A DNA stretch of 64,000 bases from Mycobacterium sp. KBS0706. GTDB lineage: Bacteria; Pseudomonadota; Alphaproteobacteria; DSM-16000; Inquilinaceae. Location: positions 1-64,000 of the forward strand of contig NZ_VCCH02000002.1 of NCBI RefSeq assembly GCF_005938675.2, in the 5' to 3' direction. The translations under genes and the position numbers were made by a program. Below, one piece after another: positions 34,113 to 42,771 of this stretch (position 1 is its first letter; the number at the start of each line of letters is the position of its first letter). The notes beneath the pieces are model-generated. The model saw only the letters and a program-made list of their open reading frames with translations. It was not told the DNA's origin and ran no database searches.

Positions 34113-35081
34113 TCACCCCGTCCGGACCAGGCAGGCGGCCTCGGTGCCGCCATCGGCCGGGCGGAGGGCGGGGCGGATGGCGGCGCAATCCGCGACCCGG
34201 ATCGGGCAGCGGCTGACGAAGGGGCAGCCGGCGGGCGCCGCCAGCGGGCTGGGCAGGTCGCCGGACAGGATGATCTTGCGGCGCTGCCGCTGGGCTCGCG
34301 GGTCGGGCAGCGGGATCGCCGACAGCAGCGCCTCGGTATAGGGGTGGCGCGGCGCCGCGAAGACGGCGTCGGTGTCGCCCTGCTCGACGATGGTGCCGAG
34401 ATACATCACCGCCACCCGGTCGGCGATGTGGCGAACCACCGACAGGTCGTGGCTGATGAAGAGATAGGCCAGGCCCAAACGGTCCTGCAGCCGCACCAGC
34501 AGGTTCAGGATCTGCGAGCGGATCGAGACGTCGAGCGCCGAGACCGGCTCGTCGCAGACCAGCAGCTTCGGCGACAGCGCCAAGGCGCGGGCGATCACCA
34601 CCCGCTGGCGCTGCCCGCCCGACAGCTCGTTGGGATAGCGCTGGGCGTAGCCGGCCGGCAGGCCGACCAGGTCCAGCAGCTCCGCCACGCGCCGCCGCCG
34701 CTCGGCGCCCGGCGTGCCGCGGATCGCCAGCGGCTCGGCAATGCTGGCGTCGATCCGCATCTTCGGATCCAGCGCGGCGCTCGGGTCCTGGAACACGATC
34801 TGCATGGCGCCGGCCAAGGCGCGGCGCTCGGCCGGGGCGGCATGGGTGACGTCGCGGCCCTCGAAGGCGACGGTGCCGCGCGTCGCCGGCTCCAGCCCCA
34901 GGATGGCGTAGCCGGTGGTCGACTTGCCGCAGCCGCTTTCGCCGACCAGCGCCAGGGTGCGGCCGGCCTCGAGCTCCAGCGAAATGCCGTCGACCGCCTT
35001 GACCACGGCGCCCTTGGCGGCGCCGCGGACCGGGAAATGCACCGCCAGGTCGCGGACCGAGAGGAGTGGGGCTCCGGTCAT
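34113..35081 (-). CDS. Peptide ABC transporter ATP-binding protein, DppF/OppF type
   Basis: 322 residues; ATG at 35081 overlaps the upstream stop (ATGA). Walker A 'GESGCGKST' (about residues 50-58), Q-loop 'IVFQDPSAALDPKM', signature 'ELSGGQRQR', Walker B '[14 protein letters not shown]' and 'ISHDLSVV' are intact. The C-terminal oligopeptide domain has 'GCPFVSRCPIRVADC' with the usual cysteines. It ends 21 bp from the convergent MatC-like gene. Last gene of the 45-34 kb operon. Confidence 0.94.
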   Translation of the reverse strand: MTGAPLLSVRDLAVHFPVRGAAKGAVVKAVDGISLELEAGRTLALVGESGCGKSTTGYAILGLEPATRGTVAFEGRDVTHAAPAERRALAGAMQIVFQDPSAALDPKMRIDASIAEPLAIRGTPGAERRRRVAELLDLVGLPAGYAQRYPNELSGGQRQRVVIARALALSPKLLVCDEPVSALDVSIRSQILNLLVRLQDRLGLAYLFISHDLSVVRHIADRVAVMYLGTIVEQGDTDAVFAAPRHPYTEALLSAIPLPDPRAQRQRRKIILSGDLPSPLAAPAGCPFVSRCPIRVADCAAIRPALRPADGGTEAACLVRTG

Positions 35082-36238
35082 GCCAGCTCCCCGACGCGAT
35101 CGCTGTGCCAGCACGCGGCCAGATGGTCCATTGCCGGATTGGCTCGCGATGGAGAGGCCTGCTCCCCCTCACCCTCCCGTCGCTGCGCGCCGGGCCCCTC
35201 CCTCTCCCCGAGGGAGAGGGTTTCTTCACCTCTCCCCCGGGGAGAGGTCGAAATCGCGTCGGCGATTTCGGGTGAGGGGGTGGCACCAGCCTGTCCATGG
35301 AGGCCAGCGCCCTTCGCCGGTTCCAGCGGGGGCGTCTCGGCGCAGCGCTCATCGGCCAGCGGGCAGCGGGTGCGGAAGCGGCAGCCCTGCGGCCAGCTGG
35401 CCGCGTCCGGCACCGCGCCGGCGATGGTCTTCAGCTCCTGCCGGCGCGGGCCGTCGAGGCGCGGCACGGTCGCCAGCAGCAGCCTGGTGTAGGGGTGGGC
35501 CGGGGCATCGAAGATGGCGTCGACCGGCCCGGTCTCGACCACCGTGCCGCCATACATCACCGCCACCCGGTCGGCCATGTCGGCGACCACGCCCATATCG
35601 TGGGTGATCAGCAGGATGGCGCTGCCGGCCTCGGCCCGCAGGGTCTTCAGCAGGTCCAGGATCTGGGCCTGGATGGTGACGTCCAGCGCCGTGGTCGGCT
35701 CGTCGGCGATCAGGATCTCCGGCCGGCAGATCAGGGCCGAGGCGATCATCACCCGCTGGCACATGCCGCCCGACAGCTCGAACGGGAACTGCCCGGCCCG
35801 CCGCTCCGGATCGGCGATGCCGACCCGCGCCAGCATGGCGACGGCCTCGGTGCGGGCGGCGGCGGCCGAGGCGCCGCGATGCAGCCGCAGGCTCTCCGCC
35901 ACCTGGTCGCCGACCCGGACCAGTGGGTTCAGCGACGCCACCGGCTCCTGGAAGATCACCGACACCCGGTTGCCGCGCAGGTCGCGCAGCGCGGCCTCGT
36001 CGAGGGCCAGGAGGTCGGTGCCGTCCATGGCGACGGTGCCGCCGGCGATGCGCGCGGCGGCGGGCAGCAGGCGCAGCACCGACAGGGCGGTCAGGCTCTT
36101 GCCGCAACCGCTTTCGCCGACCAGGGCCAGCACTTCGCCGCGGCCGATCGACAGCGACACGCCATCGACCACGGACCGGCCGCCGATGGCGACGCGCAGC
36201 CCGTCGATGGCGAGAAGGGGCAGGGCTTCAGCCGGCAT
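35078..36238 (-). CDS. Peptide ABC transporter ATP-binding protein, DppD/OppD type, with in-frame repeat insertion
   Basis: 386 residues, about 45-50 more than usual. The nucleotide-binding domain is complete: Walker A 'GESGCGKS', Q-loop 'VIFQEPVASLNPLV', signature 'ELSGGMCQR', Walker B '[14 protein letters not shown]'. The C-terminal domain starts normally ('GCRFRTRCPLADERC...TPPLEPA'), is then interrupted near residues 320-358 by translated palindromic repeat, and resumes with the ordinary family ending 'DHLAACWHSDRV'. Because the native end is recovered in frame, the repeat is an insertion. It overlaps the ggt-like gene by 11 nt and the next ATPase by 4 nt. Confidence 0.93.
   Translation of the reverse strand: MPAEALPLLAIDGLRVAIGGRSVVDGVSLSIGRGEVLALVGESGCGKSLTALSVLRLLPAAARIAGGTVAMDGTDLLALDEAALRDLRGNRVSVIFQEPVASLNPLVRVGDQVAESLRLHRGASAAAARTEAVAMLARVGIADPERRAGQFPFELSGGMCQRVMIASALICRPEILIADEPTTALDVTIQAQILDLLKTLRAEAGSAILLITHDMGVVADMADRVAVMYGGTVVETGPVDAIFDAPAHPYTRLLLATVPRLDGPRRQELKTIAGAVPDAASWPQGCRFRTRCPLADERCAETPPLEPAKGAGLHGQAGATPSPEIADAISTSPRGRGEETLSLGEREGPGAQRREGEGEQASPSRANPAMDHLAACWHSDRVGELA
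35164..35280. repeat. Palindromic GC-rich repeat element, copy 5 (inside oppD-like gene)
   Basis: Perfect 11-bp arms CCCCCTCACCC (35164-35174) and GGGTGAGGGGG (35270-35280), total 117 bp, exactly 39 codons. Internal hairpins: CCCTCTCCCCGAGGGAGAGGG (about 35200-35220, quoted positions only for the full stem), CTCTCCCCCGGGGAGAG near 35230-35246, and AAATCGCGTCGGCGATTT (35251-35268). The flanking codons belong to the conserved end of the ATPase. Confidence 0.86.
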
Positions 36239-37778
36239 CTGGCCCTCCGACAGCGACGCCGGACCAGGGGCTGGTCGGGTGCGCCATGCCGACCGTCTCG
36301 CCTGTCGCCGGATCGCACGCGGCGGCGGAGGCGATGGCGAAGTTCACCGGATACAGCGTGTCCTCGACGATCTGGACCGGGAAGTCGCGCGCCACCGTGG
36401 CGGCGACATCCGGCGCCGCGGCCGCATTCACCTTGATGGTCGGGGTGCTGGCATCGACCCGCGGCGTGTGGAACGCCGCCTCCAGCGTCATGCCGTAATC
36501 GACGACATAGGAGATCAGCTGCAGCAGTGCCGGGAAGATCGACCGGCCGCCGGCGGCCCCGATCGCCAGCTCCGGCCGGCCGTCGCGGCCCAGGATCAGC
36601 GGGCACATATTGGCCAGCGGCTGGGCGCCCCTGGCCATGGAGTTCGGCTGGCCCGGCCGCGGGTCGAACCACATCATGCCGTTGTTCATCAGGATGCCGG
36701 CCCGGGGCAGCACCACCTTCGACCCGAAGCGGGACAAAAGGGTGTTGGTCAGCGACACCATGTTGCCCTGCGCGTCGACCACGCTGACATGGCTGGTGCA
36801 GCCGGGGTCGCGGGAGAGGCCGGCATGGCCCATGCCGGTCAGCCGACGGCGATAGGCCTCGCGCGCCGCCCGCGCATAGGCCAGCGCCGCGCGTGCATCC
36901 GGCCGCTCGCCCCAGGCTGCGCGCGGGGCCAGCAGCTCCAGCGCTTCCAGCAGGCTGGGGCCGCCGCTCAGCCCAGGCATGGCCCAGACCTGACAATCGC
37001 GATAGCGGCCTCGCAGCGGCTCGGCCCAGCGCGGCCGATAGGCGGCGAGGTCGGCGGCGGTGATGCAGGATCCGGCCGCGGCCAGGTCGGCCGCCAGGTG
37101 GCGTGCGGTCTCGCCCTCATAGAAGTCGCGGGCGCCGTCGCGGGCCAGGCGCCGCAGCATCCGGGCCTTGGCCGGCATCGGGCGGTGCTTGCCCTCGGCC
37201 GCCTTGGGCGCCTCGCCGTCCTCCAGCAACAGCGCGGCGGTCGGCGCGAAGCGGGCCAGGGCCGCGGCTTCGATCGAGAGGCAGAAGGCGGCGTACCAGT
37301 CGATCTCCAGCCCCCGCTCGGCATGGTCGATGGCGGGGTCCAGCGCCTCGGCCCAGCCGATGCTGCCGAAGCGCTCCAGCGCCGCGGCCAGGCCGGCGAT
37401 CGCGCCAGGGACGCAGATCGAGGGGCCGCCGATCAGGTTGCGGTCCTCCACCACCGACGGCCACTGGAACCAGTTGCCGGTGTCGGCCCCGGCCAGCGGA
37501 TAGTCGGCCGGGTCCAGCGCCGCGGGGGCCCGGACGTTGAAGTCCAGCGCCGAGACCGCGCCGGTGGCGCCATCGGCATGCAGCAGGAAGCCGCCGCCGC
37601 CGATGCCGGAGAGCCAGGGCTCGACCACGCTCAGCACCAGCGCCGCCACCACCGCCGCATCCATGGCGTTGCCGCCGCGGGCCAGCACCGCCGCGCCGGC
37701 CTCGGCCGCATAGCGATGCTGGGCCGCGACCAGGCCGTGGCGGCTGCGGATCTCGGTCTTGCGGCTATCCACGGTCAT
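36228..37778 (-). CDS. Gamma-glutamyltransferase family protein
   Basis: 516 residues. The family cleaves or transfers gamma-glutamyl groups and matures by self-cleavage before a threonine. That threonine is T328 in 'CTSHVSVVDAQGNMVSLTNT'; 'GGNAMDAAVVAALVLSVVEPW' and 'GIGGGGFLL' near the N-terminus and 'AAGGRSIFPALLQ' near the end are typical. No signal peptide is visible, unlike periplasmic E. coli Ggt, so it may act in the cytoplasm on imported compounds. It is overlapped by the deacetylase-like gene (4 nt) and the ATPase gene (11 nt), in the middle of a transporter operon. Confidence 0.92.
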   Translation of the reverse strand: MTVDSRKTEIRSRHGLVAAQHRYAAEAGAAVLARGGNAMDAAVVAALVLSVVEPWLSGIGGGGFLLHADGATGAVSALDFNVRAPAALDPADYPLAGADTGNWFQWPSVVEDRNLIGGPSICVPGAIAGLAAALERFGSIGWAEALDPAIDHAERGLEIDWYAAFCLSIEAAALARFAPTAALLLEDGEAPKAAEGKHRPMPAKARMLRRLARDGARDFYEGETARHLAADLAAAGSCITAADLAAYRPRWAEPLRGRYRDCQVWAMPGLSGGPSLLEALELLAPRAAWGERPDARAALAYARAAREAYRRRLTGMGHAGLSRDPGCTSHVSVVDAQGNMVSLTNTLLSRFGSKVVLPRAGILMNNGMMWFDPRPGQPNSMARGAQPLANMCPLILGRDGRPELAIGAAGGRSIFPALLQLISYVVDYGMTLEAAFHTPRVDASTPTIKVNAAAAPDVAATVARDFPVQIVEDTLYPVNFAIASAAACDPATGETVGMAHPTSPWSGVAVGGPDAG

Positions 37779-38665
37779 GCCGTGCGCCCGAAGCGGCGCG
37801 GCTCGACCGGGCCGGGGATGGCGGAGGCGGCGACGAAGCGCCCGGCATTGGCCGAGCCGGCGTGATACGCCGCGACCTCTCCGACCGTGGCGATCCAGAC
37901 GCCGGGTGCGGCGGTGACCCGCTCCAACAGGCGCTCCAGCAGGCGCAGCCGCTGGGCGCGGCCGGAGATCCAGTCATGGACCGTCAGCATGAACAGGCCG
38001 TTCAGGCGGCGCAGCCCTTCCCACTCGTCCAGCCAGCCCTCCAGGATCGGCCCCGGCGCCTCGGGCGGCCACTGGTCGGTGCCGCCGCCGGAGAATTTGA
38101 AGAAAACGGCGTCGTCGATCGCCCATTGCACCGGCACCTCGACCACGCCGTCGATCTCATAGGGGTGGTCGGCGCCCGCCAGCGAGCTGTCCCAGAAGCC
38201 GTGCCGGCGGATCTCCGCCAGCATATGGGGCGTCATCTCCCAGGCCGGGGAGCGGAAGCCCCTCGGCACCGCGCCGGTCTGGCGCCGGAACACCTCGATC
38301 GCCGCTTCCAGCGCGCCGGTGAACTCGGCGTCGCTGCTCTGCGCCACGATCTCGTGGAAGTAGCCATGCAGGCCGATCTCGTGGCCGCGCTCCAGGAAGG
38401 CCGGCAACAGCTCGGGGTTGGCCTCGGCCACCGCGCCGGGCACGAAGAAGCTGCCCTTGATGCCGAAGCGGTCAGCCAGGTCCAGCAGCCGCCAGATCCC
38501 CAGGCGCGGGCCGAAGCGGCGCTGCTCCAGCTGACCCAGCGACCGCGTCGCCTCCGGCGCCCGCTGCTGCCAGAGATAGGGCGAATCCGCGTCGACATCG
38601 ACGGTGAAGCAGAAGGCGCTGTCGCGGCCTTGCGGCCATTGGTAGCGCGGCCAGGGCTGGACCAT
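37775..38665 (-). CDS. Polysaccharide deacetylase (CE4/NodB-fold) family hydrolase
   Basis: 296 residues, without signal peptide. The NodB-fold metal site is visible: acidic 'TVDVDAD' (21-27) and H100-x3-H104 in 'GLHGYFHE', with 'RSPAWEMTP' as motif 3 and 'LTVHDWISGR' as motif 5. Cytoplasmic members of this subgroup include PuuE-type allantoinases and cyclic imidases, so the substrate may be a cyclic amide rather than a polysaccharide. Its ATGA overlap with the gamma-glutamyltransferase gene suggests a shared pathway (inference). Confidence 0.87.
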   Translation of the reverse strand: MVQPWPRYQWPQGRDSAFCFTVDVDADSPYLWQQRAPEATRSLGQLEQRRFGPRLGIWRLLDLADRFGIKGSFFVPGAVAEANPELLPAFLERGHEIGLHGYFHEIVAQSSDAEFTGALEAAIEVFRRQTGAVPRGFRSPAWEMTPHMLAEIRRHGFWDSSLAGADHPYEIDGVVEVPVQWAIDDAVFFKFSGGGTDQWPPEAPGPILEGWLDEWEGLRRLNGLFMLTVHDWISGRAQRLRLLERLLERVTAAPGVWIATVGEVAAYHAGSANAGRFVAASAIPGPVEPRRFGRTA

Positions 38666-38675
38666 CGGTGCCTCC

Positions 38676-39461
38676 TTACAGCGGCGACTTCTTGGCCTGG
38701 TAGACGGCCATCGACCCGATCGAGTTGCCGCCGTCGACGGTCATGGTCGATCCGGTCATGTAGGCGGCGGCGTCGCTGGCCAGGAACAGCACGGCGTTGC
38801 CGACATCGGCGGCGGAGGAGGGGCGGCCGAGCGGGATCGACCCGCTGGTGGCCTCGACATGCTCCTCGGTCAGCAGGCTGACCTTGCTGCCGGCGATGAA
38901 GCCGGGCTCGACCGCGTTGACCCGGATGCCGAACTCTGCCAGCTCCAGCGCGAAGCCCTTGGTCAGCCGGTCCAGCGCGGTCTTGGAGACGCAGTAGGGC
39001 ACCACCGTACGCCGCATCTTGCGCGACGCGCCGGAGGAGATGTTGATGATGCTGCCCGGCACCTTGGCGGCGATCATCTGCTTCGCCAGGGCCCGGGTCA
39101 GCAGGAAGGGCGCGCGCAGGTTGACGTCGAAGATCCGGTCCCATTCCTCGACATCGATGTCGAGCAGGAAGCCGCTGGGATAGACCCCGGCATTGTTGAC
39201 CAGGATGTCCGCGGTGCCCCAGCGGACGGCGATCTCCGCGGCCAGACCGTCGATCTCGGCCTCCTGGCGCAGATCAGCCGCATAGGCGAAGCGGTCGCCC
39301 TTGAGGTTCATGGCCAGGCGGTCGAGGTCGGGCTCCGAGGTGTCGGTCAGGCACAGCCTGGCGCCGGCCTCGGCGAAGGCGGCGGCGATCCAGCTGCCGA
39401 CCACGCCGCAGGCGCCGGTCACCACCACGCGCTTGCCGTTCAGATCCTGTGGGATATTCAT
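38676..39461 (-). CDS. SDR-family NAD(P)-dependent oxidoreductase
   Basis: 261 residues. Rossmann nucleotide motif 'TGACGVVG' (15-22), 'NNAG' (89-92) and catalytic S142/S143, Y156 and K160 ('YCVSK') are all present, so it is a classical SDR. The C-terminal 'YMTGSTMTVDGGNSIG' is typical. The ATG at 39461 is preceded by GAGGA at 6 nt; a further ATG at 39473 overlaps the permease stop (ATGA) but lacks its own site. It lies between transporter permeases and the deacetylase-like gene. Substrate unknown. Confidence 0.92.
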   Translation of the reverse strand: MNIPQDLNGKRVVVTGACGVVGSWIAAAFAEAGARLCLTDTSEPDLDRLAMNLKGDRFAYAADLRQEAEIDGLAAEIAVRWGTADILVNNAGVYPSGFLLDIDVEEWDRIFDVNLRAPFLLTRALAKQMIAAKVPGSIINISSGASRKMRRTVVPYCVSKTALDRLTKGFALELAEFGIRVNAVEPGFIAGSKVSLLTEEHVEATSGSIPLGRPSSAADVGNAVLFLASDAAAYMTGSTMTVDGGNSIGSMAVYQAKKSPL

Positions 39462-39469
39462 GGGGTTCC

Positions 39470-40333
39470 TCATCGGCTGTGGGGGTCGAGACGGTCGCGC
39501 AGCGCATCGCCGATCAGGTTGGCGGCGAGCACCAGCAGGAACAGGCAGAGGCCGGGGAAGGTCGCGATCCACCAGGCGGTGGCGACGTAGTTGCGCCCGG
39601 TCGACAGCATCGCGCCCCAGCTGGCGGTCGGCGGCTGCACGCCGAGGCCGAGGAAGGACAGCCCGGCCTCGAACAGCACCATCAGCCCGAACTCCAGCGT
39701 CGCGACCACGGTCACGGCGCCCAGGATGTTCGGCAGGATGTGGCGGAACAGCACGCGCAGCGGCCCGGCGCCCATGAAGGCGGACAGCCGGACATAGGGC
39801 CGGCCGGCGATCGACAGCGTCTGGCCGTAGGCGACGCGGGCGTAGCGCGGCCAGCGCGTCAGGGCCAGCACCAGGATGACGTTCAGCAGGCCGGGGCCGA
39901 CCACCGCGACGGTGATGATCGCCAGCAGGATGGCCGGCACCGACAGGAACACGTCGACCACCCGCATCACCACCATCTCGACCGGGCCGCGCAGATAGCC
40001 GGCGAGCATGCCGAGCACGGTGCCGACGACGCCGGAGATCAGCACCGACAGCACCGCAACCAAAAGCGAGATCCGGGCACCCCAGACCAGGCGGCTCAGC
40101 AGGTCGCGGCCGAGCTCGTCGCTGCCCAGCAGGTAGTGCACGTTGCGGGCGACTGTGCCGGGCGGCTTCAGCCGGCCCAGCAGGTTCTGGGCGTTCGGGT
40201 CATAGGGGGCGACCAGCGGCGCCAGCACGGCCGCCAGGGCGAACAATGCCAGCAGGATGATGAACGGCGCGGCACGTCGCAGCGGGTTGCGCTTGGCGGC
40301 CGGGGCTGGAGACGTGTCGACGGCGGCGCTCAT
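39470..40333 (-). CDS. Peptide ABC transporter permease, DppC type
   Basis: 287 residues. Start ATG 40333 overlaps the DppB-type stop (ATGA); longer frames are shadows of that gene. OppC_N-like first helix 'AAPFIILLALFALAAVLAPL', signature 'YLLGSDELGRDLLSRLVWGA', EAA loop 'YVRLSAFMGAGPLRVLFRHI' and '[20 protein letters not shown]' are clear. Inner-membrane channel subunit. Confidence 0.93.
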   Translation of the reverse strand: MSAAVDTSPAPAAKRNPLRRAAPFIILLALFALAAVLAPLVAPYDPNAQNLLGRLKPPGTVARNVHYLLGSDELGRDLLSRLVWGARISLLVAVLSVLISGVVGTVLGMLAGYLRGPVEMVVMRVVDVFLSVPAILLAIITVAVVGPGLLNVILVLALTRWPRYARVAYGQTLSIAGRPYVRLSAFMGAGPLRVLFRHILPNILGAVTVVATLEFGLMVLFEAGLSFLGLGVQPPTASWGAMLSTGRNYVATAWWIATFPGLCLFLLVLAANLIGDALRDRLDPHSR

Positions 40334-41256
40334 CGTGCGTTCCCCAGCCGGATGCGCGGGTCCACGACGGTGTAGAGGAGATCGGTCAGCAGGTTCAGCG
40401 CGACGGTGACGAAGGACCCCAGCAGCACCACCCCCTGCACGATCGGGAAGTCGCGCGCCAGGATGGACTGCACCGTCAGCTGCCCCAGCCCGGGCCAGGC
40501 GAACACCGTCTCGACGATCACCGCGCCGGCCAGCAGGTTCGAGATTTCGAGCCCGGCAACCGTGATCACCGGGATCGAGGCGTTGCGGGCCAGGTGGCGC
40601 AGCAGCAGGCGGCCGGTGGCGGCGCCGCGGGCGCGGGCGCTGCGGACATAGTCCTTCGACAGCTCCTCCAGGAGGGCCGTCCGCGTCACCCGGGCGAAGG
40701 TCGCCATGCTGAGCAGGCCCAGCGCCACCGACGGCATCACCAGATGGTCGATCCCGCCGGTGGAGGAGGGCGGCAGCCAGCCCAGCGTCACGGCGAAGAC
40801 CAGGATCATCAGGATGCCGCTCCAGAAGGTCGGCATGCTCTGCGCCGCCAGCACCAGCCCGGCCAGGATCCGGGCCACCCAGCGGTCGCGCCACAGCGCC
40901 AGCGCCACCCCGACCGGATTGCCGATGCCGCAGGCGACCAGCAGCGCCCCGGCCGCGAGCGCCAGCGTGTAGGGCAGGCGCGAGGCGATGATGTCGGCGA
41001 CCGGCACGTTCTGAACGACGGATTTGCCGAGATCGAAGCGGGCGATGTCGCCCAGGAAGGACAGGTACTGCACCCAGAGCGGCCGGTCGAAGCCCAGCGC
41101 ATGGCGCAGCGCCTCGATATCCGCCTGGGTCGCGGTGTCCGGCACCAGCAGATAGGTCGGGTCGCCGGTCAGGCGCTGCAGGAAGAAGATCAGCGTGGCG
41201 ACGCCGAAGATCGTCAGCAACGCCTGGCCCAGGCGGCGGAGCAGGAAGGCGGTCAT
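40330..41256 (-). CDS. Peptide ABC transporter permease, DppB type
   Basis: 308 residues from ATG 41256 ('[20 protein letters not shown]'). A TTG four codons upstream is too close to the GGAGG to be the start. About six helices, 'LTGDPTYLLVPDTATQADIE' after the first one, EAA loop 'YVRSARARGAATGRLLLRHL' and 'FAWPGLGQLTVQSILARDFP' identify the family. Coupled to the DppC-type gene by ATGA. Confidence 0.92.
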   Translation of the reverse strand: MTAFLLRRLGQALLTIFGVATLIFFLQRLTGDPTYLLVPDTATQADIEALRHALGFDRPLWVQYLSFLGDIARFDLGKSVVQNVPVADIIASRLPYTLALAAGALLVACGIGNPVGVALALWRDRWVARILAGLVLAAQSMPTFWSGILMILVFAVTLGWLPPSSTGGIDHLVMPSVALGLLSMATFARVTRTALLEELSKDYVRSARARGAATGRLLLRHLARNASIPVITVAGLEISNLLAGAVIVETVFAWPGLGQLTVQSILARDFPIVQGVVLLGSFVTVALNLLTDLLYTVVDPRIRLGNAR

Positions 41257-41275
41257 TCCGGGCGCCAATCCTCCG

Positions 41276-42769
41276 TCATTCCGCCCATGACATGCGGTTC
41301 AGGAACAGGCTCTCATTCGGCGTCGGCGTCCATTGCAGCGGCTTGGCGGCACCGTAGATCGCCACCGTCTGGAACAGCGGCACCACCGGGATCTCCTTGG
41401 CGATGAAGGTGCTGACCTTGCGGTAGTCGGTCAGCCGCTTGTCCGTGTCCAGCGTCGCCCGGGCGTCGTCCAGCCAGCCGTCGACCTCCTTGTTCTCGAC
41501 GATCGTCCAGGGATTGCCGGAATGGAACAGCTGGTACAGTGCCCCATCCGCATCCTGGCAGGCGCAGGAGGACCGGCTGACCGCCAGGGCGGGGCCGCCC
41601 TGCGCGCCCTGCTGGATCAGCTTCAGGAAGGTCGGGGTGTCGACCAGCTTGATGCTGGCGTCGAAGCCGACATCGGCCAGCTCCTGCTGGATCGCCTGGA
41701 CCACGCGCTGGTCGAAGAAGGCGCCGGTGGCGATCTCGACCTTCGGCGATCCGCCAGCCTCGGCGACCAGGGCCTTGGCCTTGTCCGGGTCGTAGGGCAG
41801 TCCGGGGATGTCGTCGAACCAGCCGAAATGCGCCGGCGTCAGCATCTGGCCGATCGGCTTGTCCAGGCCGCCGAGGATGCCCTCGGTGATGCCCTCCTTG
41901 TCGACGGCGTAGGCCACGGCCTGGCGCAGCCGAAGATCGTCGAAGGGCGGCCTGGTTGGGTTCAGGCGCAGATAAGCCAAACGCTCGGTCAGCGTATAGA
42001 GCCGCTTGCCCTTGCCCGAGGCCTCGAGCTGGCCGGCCAGGTCGGAATCGAGCGACACCGCCAGGTCGGCGCTGCCGGCCTGGATGTCGGCCAGCCGGGT
42101 GGCGGCGTCCGGGACGGCGCGGAACACCGCGGTCGCGAACGGCCCCTTCGTCCCCCAATAGGCGTCGTTGCGGGTCAGAGTGGCGGCAACGCCGCGCTGC
42201 CAGCTTTCGAACCTGTACGGCCCGCTGCCGACCGGCTTCAGGTTGAAGGCGTCGTTGCCCACCGCCTCGACCACATGCTTCGGCACGATCGACAGCTTCA
42301 CCAGCTGCGCCAGCAAAGCGGGGTAGGGGCCGGCGAGGGTCAGCACGACGTTGTGCGGCCCGGTCGCCTCGGCCTTCACGATCTTGTCGAATTGGCCCTG
42401 CTGCGGGCTGGCCAGCTTCGGGTCGATGATCCGGCTGACGCTGAAGGCGACATCCTCCGGCGTCAGCGTGCTGCCGTCATGGAAGGTGACGCCGTCACGG
42501 ATCTCGAACTCCACCTGGGTGTCGGACAGCACCTTCCAGGCCGTCGCAACCTGCGGGACGATCTCGCCCTTGTCGTCGCGGGTGACCAGGTTGTCGAAGA
42601 TGTTGCGGTAGACGTAGTAGCTGTCCGGGTTCCACTGCAGCTGCGGGTCCAGCGTCGACGGCTCGTTGACCAGGTCGACCACGAAGCGGTCCTTGGCCTC
42701 GGCGAGCGCCGGCACCGCCACCAGTGCCAGCGCGACGCCGAGCAGGCGGGCCTTGAATCTGCTCGCCAT
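41276..42769 (-). CDS. ABC transporter substrate-binding protein (second of a tandem pair)
   Basis: 497 residues with a signal peptide ('LLGVALALVAVPALA' cleaved near residue 24). SBP_bac_5 features include 'NEPSTLDPQLQWNPDSYYVY', 'VTFHDGSTLTPEDVAFS' and 'KPVGSGPYRFESWQRG'. It is closely related over its full length to the gene immediately upstream (42772-44283), including the unusual 'SCACQDADG' near residue 405 and the identical 'TPNESLFLNRMSWA' end. The two genes are two bases apart. The pair feeds one set of permeases and ATPases. Confidence 0.93.
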   Translation of the reverse strand: MASRFKARLLGVALALVAVPALAEAKDRFVVDLVNEPSTLDPQLQWNPDSYYVYRNIFDNLVTRDDKGEIVPQVATAWKVLSDTQVEFEIRDGVTFHDGSTLTPEDVAFSVSRIIDPKLASPQQGQFDKIVKAEATGPHNVVLTLAGPYPALLAQLVKLSIVPKHVVEAVGNDAFNLKPVGSGPYRFESWQRGVAATLTRNDAYWGTKGPFATAVFRAVPDAATRLADIQAGSADLAVSLDSDLAGQLEASGKGKRLYTLTERLAYLRLNPTRPPFDDLRLRQAVAYAVDKEGITEGILGGLDKPIGQMLTPAHFGWFDDIPGLPYDPDKAKALVAEAGGSPKVEIATGAFFDQRVVQAIQQELADVGFDASIKLVDTPTFLKLIQQGAQGGPALAVSRSSCACQDADGALYQLFHSGNPWTIVENKEVDGWLDDARATLDTDKRLTDYRKVSTFIAKEIPVVPLFQTVAIYGAAKPLQWTPTPNESLFLNRMSWAE

Positions 42770-42771
42770 CG

